A stretch of DNA of 64,000 bases from Bacillus massilinigeriensis (GCF_900117315.1 NZ_LT630337.1:3411404-3475403), one strand, 5' to 3'; numbered from the stretch's first letter, positions 27,816 through 36,710 are shown. The notes: generated by a model not told the origin, from the sequence alone. Numbers and translations are program-made.

Positions 27816-29110
27816 TATTTTCCACTTCCTTCTACTCTATATGAACTTTTTACTTCCTTCACAGCCTCTAAATCTCTTAATTGAACTAAGATATCCTCGT
27901 AATCACTCAATGATGCATGATGAGTAACTAAAACAATCTCTGCAAGCCCTTTTTCTTTAACAGGCATTTGGAGAATTTTTTCAAAGCTTACCCCATGCTG
28001 GGAGAAAATTGATGTAATTGTAGCAAATACTCCTACTTCATCCTTAACATGCAGCCTTAAAAAGTATTTAGAAAAAATTTCACTTGGTCCCTTTAAATTC
28101 TTTTTATATTGAAGATCGACTGCACTTTTTCCGTTTACGCCAAGGCGCATATTCTTAATAACAGCTACTAAATCAGAAACGACAGATGTCGCTGTTGGCA
28201 AGCTTCCTGCTCCAGGGCCATAAAACATCGTCTCTCCCACCGCTTCTCCATAAACATAAACAGCATTATATTCATCTTGGACTGAAGCAAGTGGATGAGA
28301 ATCTGATAGAAGGGTTGGCTGCACACTTACCTCCACCTTTTCATCATCCCGTTCTGCAATCCCAATTAGTTTCATTGTATAACCCAATTGCTTTCCATAT
28401 TGCAGATCTTCTTGAGTAACCTTTGTAATTCCCTCCACCTTAACATCGTCTAAATCAATTTTCATTGAAAAGCCTAACGTCGCAAGAATAGTCATCTTTC
28501 TAGCAGCATCCAAGCCTTCCACGTCAGAGGTTGGATTACTTTCTGCAAATCCTAATTCTTGAGCTTCCTTAAGCACATTATCATAAGAGGCACCATATTT
28601 ACTCATCTTTGTTAAGATAAAGTTAGTTGTACCATTGACAATTCCCATCATTTTTGTAATCCGATCGGATGCCAATCCATCTACTAAACTACGTAAAATA
28701 GGGATTCCCCCAGCAACACTCGCTTCATAAAATAAATCACAACCATTTTCTGAGGCAACGGTTAATAATTCTGATCCATAAACAGCCATTAAGTCTTTAT
28801 TTGCAGTAACGATATGTTTTTTATTTTTCAAGGCATTAAGGAGAAGTGCTCTTGTTGTATCTATTCCACCCATAACCTCAATTATAACATCGATTTCTGA
28901 ATTATGAATTATTTCATCGGGATTGGTTGTCAGAATGGACGCAGGAACATCCACAGCCCTTTCCTTATGGACATCTTTCACTAATATTTTTTTGATTACG
29001 ACAGGACAGCCCACTTGATGCATAAGCTTATCCTGGTGATTTTCGATAATTGTAACAACACCAGACCCGACTGTTCCTAAGCCAAGTAATCCAATATTGA
29101 TAGCCTTCAC
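27815..29110 (-). CDS. hom: Homoserine dehydrogenase
   Basis: NAD(P)H-dependent enzyme (431 aa) that reduces aspartate semialdehyde to homoserine. The Rossmann motif [13 protein letters not shown] is at residues 7-19, the substrate-binding region [12 protein letters not shown] near 165 and the catalytic [17 protein letters not shown] near 305. A C-terminal ACT domain (about 350-425) is the likely site of threonine feedback. GTG start. First gene of hom-thrC-thrB; I saw no T-box or clear attenuator in the 220-base upstream region. Confidence 0.96.
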   Translation of the reverse strand: MKAINIGLLGLGTVGSGVVTIIENHQDKLMHQVGCPVVIKKILVKDVHKERAVDVPASILTTNPDEIIHNSEIDVIIEVMGGIDTTRALLLNALKNKKHIVTANKDLMAVYGSELLTVASENGCDLFYEASVAGGIPILRSLVDGLASDRITKMMGIVNGTTNFILTKMSKYGASYDNVLKEAQELGFAESNPTSDVEGLDAARKMTILATLGFSMKIDLDDVKVEGITKVTQEDLQYGKQLGYTMKLIGIAERDDEKVEVSVQPTLLSDSHPLASVQDEYNAVYVYGEAVGETMFYGPGAGSLPTATSVVSDLVAVIKNMRLGVNGKSAVDLQYKKNLKGPSEIFSKYFLRLHVKDEVGVFATITSIFSQHGVSFEKILQMPVKEKGLAEIVLVTHHASLSDYEDILVQLRDLEAVKEVKSSYRVEGSGK

Positions 29111-29285
29111 TTAATCATCCCTCTCCCCAGTCTATTTAAGATGAACATCTGTCTTTGTATAGTAGACATTATAAAGATTACTTTTGCCTTTTACAACAGT
29201 TTTTTTAATAGTAAAAACATTTGCAAACGATTCCTACGCTGTTATTCCAATAAAAATTAAAAAATTTTGAATTAAACAAAAAAAA

Positions 29286-29312
29286 CTCTTACTTAATATA
29301 ATAAAGTAAGAG
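29286..29312 (-). terminator. Intrinsic terminator of yutH
   Basis: CTCTTACTT (29286-29294) pairs with 29304-29312, loop nine bases, followed on the minus strand by seven T residues. Confidence 0.85.
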
Positions 29313-29333
29313 GGCCTCCATGAACATCACAAA

Positions 29334-30347
29334 TTATCGAATTTTGCTCAACCATTCGACTATGGGGATATTATTTTTTCTAACAGGTACCTCTGCCATT
29401 TGGAAAAATTCCGCTAAAAAATGTTCGTGATCACTTGAATGCTGAAGATATTTTTTTAAACGGTCCTGCATTAAATTCTTTTGTTGTTCTGAATTTGCAA
29501 TATAATAACCTTCCACGCATTCAAAATAATGCAAAGGAAACAAAAGTCTAGCATACAATAATCTCCAGGCAAAGGGCGATAATGGTGTAATCGTTTGATA
29601 ATCCTTGATAAATTGGATCAATTCTGGCTGATAGGTTTGGCTATTCCGAAAATATCTTTCCCTCGTCCATTCTGCAATATCTCTTGCACAATGATCAAAG
29701 GCCCAATCGAATGGATTTTTTATAATATAATGATCCCCCCATGTCTTTCCATGAAATTTCACATGACAAACTGTTCCATAATCAATCAAACCTGGTTCTC
29801 CATCGAGTTCAGTATCAACGAGATATTGAATAGCATTTTCCGTTAGCCCCATATAATAGGGAAATGACTCAAGGAACATTCTTTCAAAGTCGTTTTCTGG
29901 GGGAATAAATAATTTATCTGTCCATACCTTTTCCATCTGGTCTAACCTGGTCTCCCAAAATTGCTTCCACTGACCAATTCTATTAAGTTTCGTTACTGGA
30001 AACGATACTTGCCTGCCTCTAAGATGAAATTTTGCCAGCTTTCGTCCAATATGCTTTACTTGTGCCATTTTCGGATGACGATTGACGATCACACAAAAGG
30101 ATTGCTCTCCCCATTTAGCAAAGGATAAACCATCTTTTGTTTTAACCATTTCACAAACATTTCGATCCCCATTTTGGATTAAATGCAAAGATAAATTTTC
30201 TAGTTCCTTTAATTCCTCTTGATCGACATGACCGATGGGAATAACTAAATATAATTCGTTTTTATTATTGAAAGCTTCATACATCCCGACCTTTAGACGT
30301 CCCTCAACCTTTATTCCATACTGTTGCTGAAGCAGTTTTGCCATCAT
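29334..30347 (-). CDS. yutH: YutH, CotS-family spore coat kinase-like protein
   Basis: A 337-residue protein with a degenerate aminoglycoside-phosphotransferase/kinase fold, like the CotS/YutH spore coat family. The catalytic-loop equivalent is replaced (YLVDTELDGEPGLIDYGTVCHVKFH lacks HxD), though DYGTVCHVKFHGKTWG is conserved in the family. I take ATG at 30347, seven bases after GAGGTG, rather than the earlier ATG at 30362 that overlaps this site. Monocistronic with its own terminator. Coat localisation is known for the B. subtilis homologue. Confidence 0.85.
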   Translation of the reverse strand: MMAKLLQQQYGIKVEGRLKVGMYEAFNNKNELYLVIPIGHVDQEELKELENLSLHLIQNGDRNVCEMVKTKDGLSFAKWGEQSFCVIVNRHPKMAQVKHIGRKLAKFHLRGRQVSFPVTKLNRIGQWKQFWETRLDQMEKVWTDKLFIPPENDFERMFLESFPYYMGLTENAIQYLVDTELDGEPGLIDYGTVCHVKFHGKTWGDHYIIKNPFDWAFDHCARDIAEWTRERYFRNSQTYQPELIQFIKDYQTITPLSPFAWRLLYARLLFPLHYFECVEGYYIANSEQQKNLMQDRLKKYLQHSSDHEHFLAEFFQMAEVPVRKNNIPIVEWLSKIR

Positions 30348-30547
30348 GGCTTTACACCTCATTTTCCAATATTACTACTGCCATATATATGATAGTCTTA
30401 AGGGAAACTTGAAGTAATTTCTATTCCTTTATATATGAAATGTGGATGAAAGAAGAGGATATCGCATACATTAACCCATATTGGCTTATTGAATATTTTG
30501 TTATATAAGGCTATATAATTGAAAATGATTAAGAAAAGGTGAAAAAT

Positions 30548-31045
30548 ATGAATGAAGAAAGAAAAATTAGTATTTCTGAGGAAACGGCTCGAAGATGGTT
30601 AAAGGAAAGAGGGGTAACCGTTCATGACATGGCTGAGCTCGTTTATTATCTCCAGGAAAAATATCACCCTAATTTAACTATAGATAAATGCATACACAAT
30701 GTAGAAAAGGTTTTATCAAAAAGAGAAGTTCAAAATGCTATTTTAACTGGCATTCAGCTTGATATATTAGCTGAAAAAAGGATGTTGGAGGATCCTCTCC
30801 AATCAATTATTGAAACAGACGAAGGATTATATGGTGTGGATGAAGTTCTTGCCTTTTCCATTGTTAATGTGTACGGTTCTATCGGTTTCACGAACTATGG
30901 CTATATCGATAAATTAAAACCAGGAATATTACAAATGCTGAACGATAAGTCCACGGGTAAATGTCATACCTTTTTAGATGATATCGTCGGTGCTATCGCA
31001 GCTGCAGCATCAAGCCGCCTGGCCCACAGCGCTTCTCATAATTAA
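30548..31045 (+). CDS. yutG: YutG, phosphatidylglycerophosphatase A / LtrC family
   Basis: A 165-residue protein of the PgpA family, here a soluble variant. Typical features are LVYYLQEKYHPNLT near residue 25, the EDPLQ region, and the C-terminal TNYGYIDKLKPGIL followed by FLDDIVGAIAAAASSRLA with the family aspartates. Bacillus members are called YutG and resemble listerial LtrC; phosphatase activity on phosphatidylglycerol phosphate is inferred. ATG at 30548 follows AAAAGGTGAAAAAT; GTG at 30539 lies in that site. Confidence 0.82.
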   Translation: MNEERKISISEETARRWLKERGVTVHDMAELVYYLQEKYHPNLTIDKCIHNVEKVLSKREVQNAILTGIQLDILAEKRMLEDPLQSIIETDEGLYGVDEVLAFSIVNVYGSIGFTNYGYIDKLKPGILQMLNDKSTGKCHTFLDDIVGAIAAAASSRLAHSASHN

Positions 31046-31074
31046 ATAAAAAAATAATTGTAGTGAAAAATACG

Positions 31075-31101
31075 AAAAAGGATGGAGCTTCCATCCTTTT
31101 T
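31075..31101. terminator. Bidirectional terminator between yutG and yutF
   Basis: A 12-bp perfect stem (31075-31086 with 31090-31101), loop GCT, with A5 and T5 ends. Confidence 0.9.
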
Positions 31102-31864
31102 AAAATTCCCATTGATCTAAAGAATCAATAGCATATGTTGGTTGAATTTCGTAATTTTTTAACAGCTCTTTAGTAGTCACACCTGTATGAACTAAAAGAG
31201 TATCCATACCCGCATTAATACCCGCTTTGATATCAGTATCGTAATAATCCCCAACCATCAAGGTTTCATCTTTGCTTACTCCTAAAACCTTCAATGCCTG
31301 GTTCATAATAATTGATTCTGGTTTCCCAATAAAAGTAGGCTTCGTTCCCGTAGAAACGGAGATGACAGAGGTAATAGAACCGTTCCCTGGTAGAAATCCT
31401 CTTTCTGTTGGAAGAGCAATATCCGCATTAGTTGAAATAAATGTAGCACCATTTCTAACTGCTAAGCACCCTATCGCGAGCTTTTCATAATTAATGTCAC
31501 GATCAATTCCCACAACGACAAAGTCAGCATTTTCTTCTGCATATGTAAATCCCTTTTCTGAAATTGCCGAACGGATTCCTTCCTCACCAATCACATATAC
31601 AGTCCCATTTTTATTTTTTTCATATATATAATTGGCAGTTGCCTGACTTGTGGTAAACACCTGTTCTTCCTCTGCTGGAATCCCAAAACCTCTTAGTTTT
31701 TCTGCAACCTGTGAAGGAGTCCTTGAGGAATTATTTGTTACAAATAAATATGGGATTTGAAGATCGATTAGTGACTTTATGAAGCCTGCCGACTCCTCAA
31801 TTAATTCCGTTCCTTTGTACATTGTACCGTCTAAATCAATTAAGTAACCCTTGTATTTCTTCAA
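31100..31864 (-). CDS. yutF: HAD-family phosphatase YutF (NagD-like)
   Basis: A 254-residue haloacid dehalogenase superfamily phosphatase of the class IIA NagD type. Nucleophile motif LIDLDGTMYKG at residues 8-18, motif II FVTNNSSRT near 42, the lysine in FIGKPESIIM near 175 and motif III MVGDYYDTDIKAG near 200. The TTG start follows GGAGTGAG. It follows yutE closely in the same direction (56 bases), so the two may be co-transcribed. Substrate is probably a small phosphorylated metabolite, not determined. Confidence 0.9.
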   Translation of the reverse strand: MKKYKGYLIDLDGTMYKGTELIEESAGFIKSLIDLQIPYLFVTNNSSRTPSQVAEKLRGFGIPAEEEQVFTTSQATANYIYEKNKNGTVYVIGEEGIRSAISEKGFTYAEENADFVVVGIDRDINYEKLAIGCLAVRNGATFISTNADIALPTERGFLPGNGSITSVISVSTGTKPTFIGKPESIIMNQALKVLGVSKDETLMVGDYYDTDIKAGINAGMDTLLVHTGVTTKELLKNYEIQPTYAIDSLDQWEF

Positions 31865-31920
31865 ACATTCTCACTCCAGTGTTTATAATCTTAGATGAAT
31901 AACGTTAAGTAATCGTGTGG

Positions 31921-32358
31921 TTAATTTCTAAAGGCTGAAACTGGGCCCAGCTCATTCTCCAAATATTGTCTAACACTAGTGGCAAACTCTTTCAATTTTG
32001 ACAAGTGATTGTTAAAAATACTTAGCAATTCTTTATGGTCAATAGCGATGTAATCAGTGACCAGCATTTTGCGACATTTGATGATTTGTTTTAGGCTTTC
32101 ACTCATTTCCTTTGTAATAACCAGTTCATCATCTAGAATGTCCACAATATCCTCATAGCTTCCAGGATCTCGCATAATAAAACCATCAATCATTGAATTT
32201 CCTACATCCAAAATCGATTCAATCATCGTATGTGTCAATCGTTCTAAAGCAGCTATTTCAATTAGTGACTCCCATTTAGTATGCTCTTCAAAAACCACAA
32301 TTTGCTTTTCAAAAAACTGTAATGTATTCTCAATTTTTTCTCGATCAACAAAGTACAT
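31921..32358 (-). CDS. yutE: YutE, HepT/DUF86-like protein with altered active site
   Basis: A 145-residue all-helical protein of the DUF86/HepT family. HepT toxins are RNases with an Rx4HxY motif and are paired with an MNT nucleotidyltransferase antitoxin. Here the equivalent stretch reads RKMLVTDY, with Thr in place of the catalytic His, and no MNT gene is adjacent. It is therefore probably not an active HepT toxin. The ATG follows GAAAGGATG. It is followed by yutF in the same direction, as in B. subtilis. Confidence 0.82.
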   Translation of the reverse strand: MYFVDREKIENTLQFFEKQIVVFEEHTKWESLIEIAALERLTHTMIESILDVGNSMIDGFIMRDPGSYEDIVDILDDELVITKEMSESLKQIIKCRKMLVTDYIAIDHKELLSIFNNHLSKLKEFATSVRQYLENELGPVSAFRN

Positions 32359-32571
32359 GATTCATCATCCTTTCGACAACATACCCTCTCATTTTATTAA
32401 AAAGTATCTCACTCTTCAATCTTTTACCCTTTTATATTCTCTTTCATATTGTACCATGTTTGAACATAATGTCATTTAATGAAGTTTTACTACAATACCT
32501 ACGTATAGAAATTTGTTAAGATATGAATAAGCTCACCAATATACGCTCATACGAATAAAGGAGGATTTCAT

Positions 32572-32838
32572 GTGACTGAACGCTTTTACTTATATGATGA
32601 TACCGAAAATACTAAAACTCGATTTATCAGCTTTATGTCCGAAAATTCCCGCTTTGATTTAGCAATTATTACATCCGATCGATATTATGGAAAAAAGCTT
32701 GTTTTGGATATACAAGGAAGCCGTTTTGCAATTATTGGAACAGATGATTTAGAGGAGGAAGGTTACTTAGAATATGCTTTCAATCTTTCTGAAGAAGACG
32801 CAGAAGAACTAAAATCCTTTCTTTACGATGTGATATAA
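32572..32838 (+). CDS. Small DUF3055-like protein
   Basis: An 88-residue acidic soluble protein with no membrane segment. MTERFYLYDDTENTKTRFI at the start, a central SDRYYGKKLVLDIQ and an acidic end (LSEEDAEELKSFLYDVI) resemble the DUF3055 family found across Bacillaceae. The GTG start follows AAAGGAGGATTTCAT at good spacing; an overlapping ATG just upstream is in another frame and stops at once. Function unknown. Confidence 0.75.
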   Translation: MTERFYLYDDTENTKTRFISFMSENSRFDLAIITSDRYYGKKLVLDIQGSRFAIIGTDDLEEEGYLEYAFNLSEEDAEELKSFLYDVI

Positions 32839-32908
32839 AAATTTTCTAATGGTTTTTACTTCTTTTTCAAATACTATCTACAAACCATTTACAAATGGGG
32901 TGTTTATT

Positions 32909-33190
32909 TTGAAAGAGAAGGAAGAGGTTTATACTGATTTTTCAAATGTGGAAAAGCAAAGGGATTATCTAACAGCAGAGGAGTTTCCAGAGGGTCCATA
33001 CGGTTCATCTATTGGGCAGAATGAACCTGTCAAAAATAAAGAAACACCTTGGCATGAGGGACAGCGTCATTATAGCGCCTATAATTATGAATATAAATCA
33101 TTACATCAAAGCCTACCTCGCCAAATGGACGGGGCTCATCCACCTCATGATAGCCCATCGAAAAGGGAGGATCCACCTTATTCCGTATAA
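32909..33190 (+). CDS. Small hydrophilic protein, possibly DUF3905
   Basis: A 93-residue, highly polar protein rich in Pro, His, Tyr and Asp, with no predicted helix or membrane segment. Conserved-looking motifs are EGPYGSSIGQNEPV, TPWHEGQRHYSAYNYE and LPRQMDGAHPPHDSP. It recalls the DUF3905 family of spore-formers, an identification I hold weakly. I take TTG at 32909, preceded by GGGGTG, because the in-frame ATG at 32849 has no ribosome binding site. Its leader resembles that of the lipoprotein gene at 33655. Function unknown. Confidence 0.65.
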   Translation: MKEKEEVYTDFSNVEKQRDYLTAEEFPEGPYGSSIGQNEPVKNKETPWHEGQRHYSAYNYEYKSLHQSLPRQMDGAHPPHDSPSKREDPPYSV

Positions 33191-33208
33191 ATAATACTTT
33201 TTACAAAA

Positions 33209-33253
33209 GAGGCTATCCTGAGTAAAGGCTAGTCATACTCTCAAGATGGCCTC
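33209..33253. terminator. Terminator between the DUF3905-like gene and yutD
   Basis: A 14-bp stem with one mismatch and one wobble pair (33209-33222 with 33240-33253), followed by TTTTG on the minus strand. Confidence 0.65.
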
Positions 33254-33263
33254 GAAATTTCTA

Positions 33264-33542
33264 CTACTTATTCACTCTTTTTAATACAAAATAAGCACAG
33301 CCAAAATTGCAGTATTCATATAGATATTCGGTTAAAATACTAATTTTAGTATCAAAGGATGCCTTTTGATTTTGATCATCAAAAAACCCTTTTAAGCGAA
33401 GCTGACCGTAGCCCCAGTCACCAACAATAAAATCATACTTCGATAAAATATCGCTATATCGATTGCGAAAGGCCTCTTCATTAAAGCCCTCTCCTCTTTC
33501 CTCAACAACCTCATAACAAATATTATTAATGCAGACCATCAT
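33264..33542 (-). CDS. yutD: YutD, DUF1027 protein
   Basis: A 92-residue protein strongly resembling YutD: FIVGDWGYGQLRLKGFFDD at about residues 37-55 and YLYEYCNFGCAYFVLKR at the end are family hallmarks. The family (DUF1027, YutD-like) has no assigned function. The ATG follows GAGGTAGGTGTAAT, with a second ATG one codon later as an alternative. It is a single gene convergent with the preceding small gene. Confidence 0.9.
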   Translation of the reverse strand: MMVCINNICYEVVEERGEGFNEEAFRNRYSDILSKYDFIVGDWGYGQLRLKGFFDDQNQKASFDTKISILTEYLYEYCNFGCAYFVLKRVNK

Positions 33543-33654
33543 ATTACACCTACCTCAAAAGGACTCTAATATAAATTATAACTGATTCCCCATCAATTAC
33601 TAAGAAAAAAAAGAAATGTTCAAGGTCATTCTAGTAATAAGGGGGTGTTTATTT

Positions 33655-34272
33655 TTGAAAAAGTCATTAATTACAGTTGCAATTTGTGGAATTGCTGCGC
33701 TATCCGGGTGTCAAAATAACAATGATGATAATTCAAAAGCAGGAATATATAAGAGAAGCGGAAATACCATTAATGTTAATGACAATCGTGCTGAATTATA
33801 TAACGAAGGGCATAATGATGTAACTGAAGACTTTGGCTATACCCGCCACCAACGAAGCCCTGTCCAAGGAGAAAATACATCAAATAAGCATTATGCTTCC
33901 ATAGATAGAGAAAAAATGTCCGACATTATTGGAAAATATGCTACCGATGTTCCAAACGTTGATGATGTTTCTACACTTGTTACGGACGAAGAAGTGTTAA
34001 TTATATACAGCACAGACACAAAGGACCGTTCAAAAACAGCGGACCAAGTCAAAAGAACTGCTATGTCTGTTGTTCCAAGATGGTATCATGTGTATGTTTC
34101 AGATAATCCAAATTTAAGGAAAGATGTAGAAAGTTATGCGCAACTTGATTCAGATAGCAAAAATGTAGATGCTGCTATTGACCGGATTATTCAACAAATG
34201 CAAAAATCTCCTCAAGGAAAAAAGATGAATAATGGCGAAAATGCAAATGGAGAAGAAGCAAATGAAAAATGA
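33655..34272 (+). CDS. yutC: YhcN/YlaJ-family sporulation lipoprotein YutC
   Basis: A 205-residue lipoprotein. The signal peptide (KKSLITVAICGIAALSGC) ends in lipobox LSGC with the acylated cysteine at about residue 19. The mature part has a polar linker and then a YhcN/YlaJ domain (about 90-190) with DIIGKYATDVPNVDDVSTLVTDEE truncated here at its core, and VVPRWYHVYVSDNP. Such lipoproteins are made in sporulation and reach the inner spore membrane. TTG at 33655 follows GGGGGTG; the frame opens at 33616 but has no site there. Confidence 0.85.
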   Translation: MKKSLITVAICGIAALSGCQNNNDDNSKAGIYKRSGNTINVNDNRAELYNEGHNDVTEDFGYTRHQRSPVQGENTSNKHYASIDREKMSDIIGKYATDVPNVDDVSTLVTDEEVLIIYSTDTKDRSKTADQVKRTAMSVVPRWYHVYVSDNPNLRKDVESYAQLDSDSKNVDAAIDRIIQQMQKSPQGKKMNNGENANGEEANEK

Positions 34273-34291
34273 CATTCGGTTGAAATAAATT

Positions 34292-34325
34292 CAAAGGTGC
34301 CTGGCACCAATGCCGAGCACCTTTG
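34292..34325. terminator. Hairpin after yutC (GGTGCCTGGCACC-type element)
   Basis: CAAAGGTGC (34292-34300) pairs with GCACCTTTG (34317-34325); the inner GGTGCCTGGCACC is itself palindromic. It lies between convergent yutC and lipA and lacks a long T tract. Similar hairpins occur at 38438 and 60331. Confidence 0.6.
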
Positions 34326-34355
34326 ATGATAACTTTTTACAAAAATCCCCTTCTT

Positions 34356-35273
34356 CTATGCTTCCTTTGTTTCCTGCTCACTAAGCTTTGTTGCATTCTT
34401 GACTGAACTACTTACCTGCTCATCAGCATGATAAGAGGAGCGTACTAACGGTCCAGCCTCACAATGACTAAACCCTTTTTGTAAGGCGATTTCCTTTAGC
34501 TCCTGGAATTCATCAGGATGATAATATTTTTCGACCTTTAAATGGGATTTTGAAGGCTGTAGATATTGTCCGATTGTAATTATATCTACATGATTTCTGC
34601 GCAAATCATCCATTGCTTCTATAATTTCTTCCTTTGTTTCTCCAAGTCCAATCATAATACTTGATTTTGTTGGAATCTCAGGTTGTAATTCCTTCGCACG
34701 ACGCAAAAACTCCAAGGAACGCTCATAGGTTGCACGCGCCCTCACTCTTGGTGATAGCCTTTTAACCGTTTCAAGATTATGGTTTAAAATATCTGGTCGT
34801 GCGTTCATTAAGGTTTCAAGATTCTCATGAACACCACCCATATCAGATGGAAGCACCTCAATACTAGTGAATGGATTTTTTCTTCTAATAGCTCTTACAG
34901 TTTCAGCAAATACAGCAGCTCCTCCATCCTTTAAGTCATCCCTCGCAACAGCAGTGACGACTACGTGCTTTAAATTCATAAGATGAACGGAATCAGCAAC
35001 TCTCTCTGGTTCCTGCCAATCAAGTTCATTAGGAAGCCCTGTTTTAACCGCACAGAATCTGCATGCCCTTGTACAAATATCACCTAGAATCATAAAGGTC
35101 GCAGTTCTTCTAACTGCCCAACATTCATGTATATTTGGACATCTTGCCTCTTCACAAACACTATGTAAATTTTTTTCCCTCATCATTTTCTTGAGTCCAA
35201 CATAATTCTCATTCGTATTTAGTTTTATTTTTAACCATTCTGGTTTTGGTACATATTCTTTATTTCTTTTCAT
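34356..35273 (-). CDS. lipA: Lipoyl synthase
   Basis: Radical SAM enzyme (305 aa) that inserts two sulfur atoms into octanoyl groups on carrier proteins. It needs two [4Fe-4S] clusters: the auxiliary cluster cysteines are in [14 protein letters not shown] (about 40-51) and the SAM cluster motif is CTRACRFC (CxxxCxxC, about 67-74). The conserved C-terminal RSSYHADE is present near 280. The substrate protein GcvH and the SUF assembly system are both encoded in this window. ATG follows GGGGGGTAGGATT. Monocistronic. Confidence 0.97.
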   Translation of the reverse strand: MKRNKEYVPKPEWLKIKLNTNENYVGLKKMMREKNLHSVCEEARCPNIHECWAVRRTATFMILGDICTRACRFCAVKTGLPNELDWQEPERVADSVHLMNLKHVVVTAVARDDLKDGGAAVFAETVRAIRRKNPFTSIEVLPSDMGGVHENLETLMNARPDILNHNLETVKRLSPRVRARATYERSLEFLRRAKELQPEIPTKSSIMIGLGETKEEIIEAMDDLRRNHVDIITIGQYLQPSKSHLKVEKYYHPDEFQELKEIALQKGFSHCEAGPLVRSSYHADEQVSSSVKNATKLSEQETKEA

Positions 35274-35342
35274 TATTTTAAATCCTACCCCCCTTGGAAA
35301 GAAAGCTGATGGATACTAAAAGTACTTTTATCGCAGAATAAC

Positions 35343-35397
35343 GGGCAGTAAGCCCCCACTGATGGAAGTTTCACTTGATCCATCCCCTACTGTTGCC
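35343..35397. other. Nested inverted-repeat element upstream of lipA
   Basis: An outer stem CAGTA (35346-35350) with TACTG (35388-35392), an inner stem GATGGA (35361-35366) with TCCATC (35379-35384), and a small GGGC/GCCC hairpin at 35343-35355 form a structured element between the divergent lipA and lytH genes. It has no coding frame. It could be a dispersed repeat or part of the lipA leader RNA; only one copy is in this window. Confidence 0.4.
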
Positions 35398-35524
35398 ACT
35401 TTAACATATAGATTGTTTTGAAAACAAGTAACTGATACTCAACATATTACCAACAATTCACATTTATTAATTTTCTGTTTACTCACAAACTAGAAATGTC
35501 ACATTTTAAGAGGGGAGGATTCCT

Positions 35525-36517
35525 GTGCGGCCTTTTTTCGTGATTTTTATTTTATCATTATTATTTATTAGCACTACCATCCAGGTTGATGCAAATACAA
35601 CAAGTGATAACGCGTATGAAAAAAGGATGGAGCTTTACAAAAAAGTGGAGGCAGTAACGAATATACCGTGGTATTATTTGGCGGCAATTGACCAATATGA
35701 ACGCAATGTTCGCTTATCCAGAAAGGATATACCAGACTCTGAAGGATTGATAGGAATCTATTTCAAGCCAGAAGAATGGGTCGGGGTACTTAATCCAGAT
35801 CAAAAGGACGAAAATCCCCTTTCCATCCAACTGTTTGGAGGTATTGGGAGTGATGGGAACGGAGATGGAAAAGCAAAGCTTTCGGATGACGAGGATGTTT
35901 TATTTTCATTTGCCAATTTTATCCTTAATTATGGGGTTGATCATGACAATATAAAGATTGGTCTTTGGAATTACTATAAAAGAGATAAAACAGTGGGAAT
36001 TATCATTGGAAAGGCAAAGATATACAATCATTTTGGTCATTTAAAGCTCGATAATCATTCATTTCCAGTTCCATTAAGGAGTAACCATAGCTATAGAAGT
36101 ACTTGGGGTGATGCCCGAGGATGGGGTGGAAGAAGAATACATGAAGGTACAGATATCTTCGCTAGCTACGGTGTACCAGTCAGAGCAACATCCTATGGAA
36201 TTATTGAAATGAAGGGTTGGAATAAATACGGTGGATGGAGGATTGGCCTTCGGGATATTAACAATAATTATCATTATTTTGCCCACCTTAGCGGTTTCGC
36301 AAAGGATTTAAAGGTTGGACAAATTGTTGAACCCGGAATGATTATAGGCGGAGTAGGTAGTTCAGGTTATGGACCTCCTGGAACGTCAGGAAAATTCCCG
36401 CCACACTTGCATTATGGTATCTACAAGGATAATGGATACACTGAATGGTCCTATGACCCTTATCCTCATTTACGTTTATGGGAAAGACAAGAGAGACAAA
36501 GATTGAAAAAAAGATAA
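35525..36517 (+). CDS. lytH: LytH, sporulation L-Ala-D-Glu endopeptidase (M23)
   Basis: Exported cell wall peptidase, 330 aa. A signal peptide covers about residues 1-23. An N-terminal region (KVEAVTNIPWYYLAAIDQYERNV cut at its start) is followed by an M23/LytM domain from about 195: zinc ligands in RIHEGTDIFA (HxxxD) and HLHYGIY (HxH). B. subtilis LytH acts under SigmaK to give single L-alanine side chains in spore cortex. The GTG start follows AGGGGAGGATTCCT. Gene order next to lipA supports the assignment. Confidence 0.92.
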   Translation: MRPFFVIFILSLLFISTTIQVDANTTSDNAYEKRMELYKKVEAVTNIPWYYLAAIDQYERNVRLSRKDIPDSEGLIGIYFKPEEWVGVLNPDQKDENPLSIQLFGGIGSDGNGDGKAKLSDDEDVLFSFANFILNYGVDHDNIKIGLWNYYKRDKTVGIIIGKAKIYNHFGHLKLDNHSFPVPLRSNHSYRSTWGDARGWGGRRIHEGTDIFASYGVPVRATSYGIIEMKGWNKYGGWRIGLRDINNNYHYFAHLSGFAKDLKVGQIVEPGMIIGGVGSSGYGPPGTSGKFPPHLHYGIYKDNGYTEWSYDPYPHLRLWERQERQRLKKR

Positions 36518-36531
36518 TGCTTCTTAAAGAA

Positions 36532-36582
36532 AAGGAGCCATGCGTCACAACTCTTATCTAGTTTGTGGTGCCCTGGCTCCTT
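36532..36582. terminator. Terminator between lytH and the NSS small subunit gene
   Basis: AAGGAGCCA (36532-36540) pairs with TGGCTCCTT (36574-36582), with an inner CACAA/TTGTG stem, between convergent genes. Confidence 0.75.
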
Positions 36583-36596
36583 AGATTTATAATATT

Positions 36597-36710
36597 TTAA
36601 CTAGCCTTCGTTTCTCTTCCTTTGTAACTAGCAAAAATGATATTTACAATCAATCCACCCCAAATTACAGTCATTCCAACAATCATCATAGTTATTGCAC
36701 CTGCTGACAT
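36597..36710 (-). CDS. 37-residue NSS transporter small subunit (MetS-like)
   Basis: A 37-aa single-helix membrane protein: MSAGAITMMIVGMTVIWGGL and then IVNIIFASYKGRETKAS. It matches the MetS family of small subunits that accompany sodium-dependent NSS transporters for methionine or alanine. Its ATG overlaps the stop codon of the transporter gene by one base (TAATG) with GGAGGCGGCG just before, so translation is coupled. It is easily missed because of its length. A role in stabilising or activating the transporter is known for the Corynebacterium MetPS pair. Confidence 0.85.
   Translation of the reverse strand: MSAGAITMMIVGMTVIWGGLIVNIIFASYKGRETKAS

Noticed and set aside
29213-29230. cre-like TTGCAAACGATTCCTA upstream of hom
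   Set aside because: Two mismatches at constrained positions of the cre consensus; too weak.
29111-29334. T-box or leader-peptide attenuator before hom
   Set aside because: No T-box consensus, no Thr/Ile-rich short frame and no paired antiterminator; the only hairpin belongs to yutH.
30446-30508. 20-residue frame beginning MKEEDIAYIN
   Set aside because: It reads like a protein and lies just before yutG, but the preceding GTGG is a poor ribosome binding site and the length is too short to judge.
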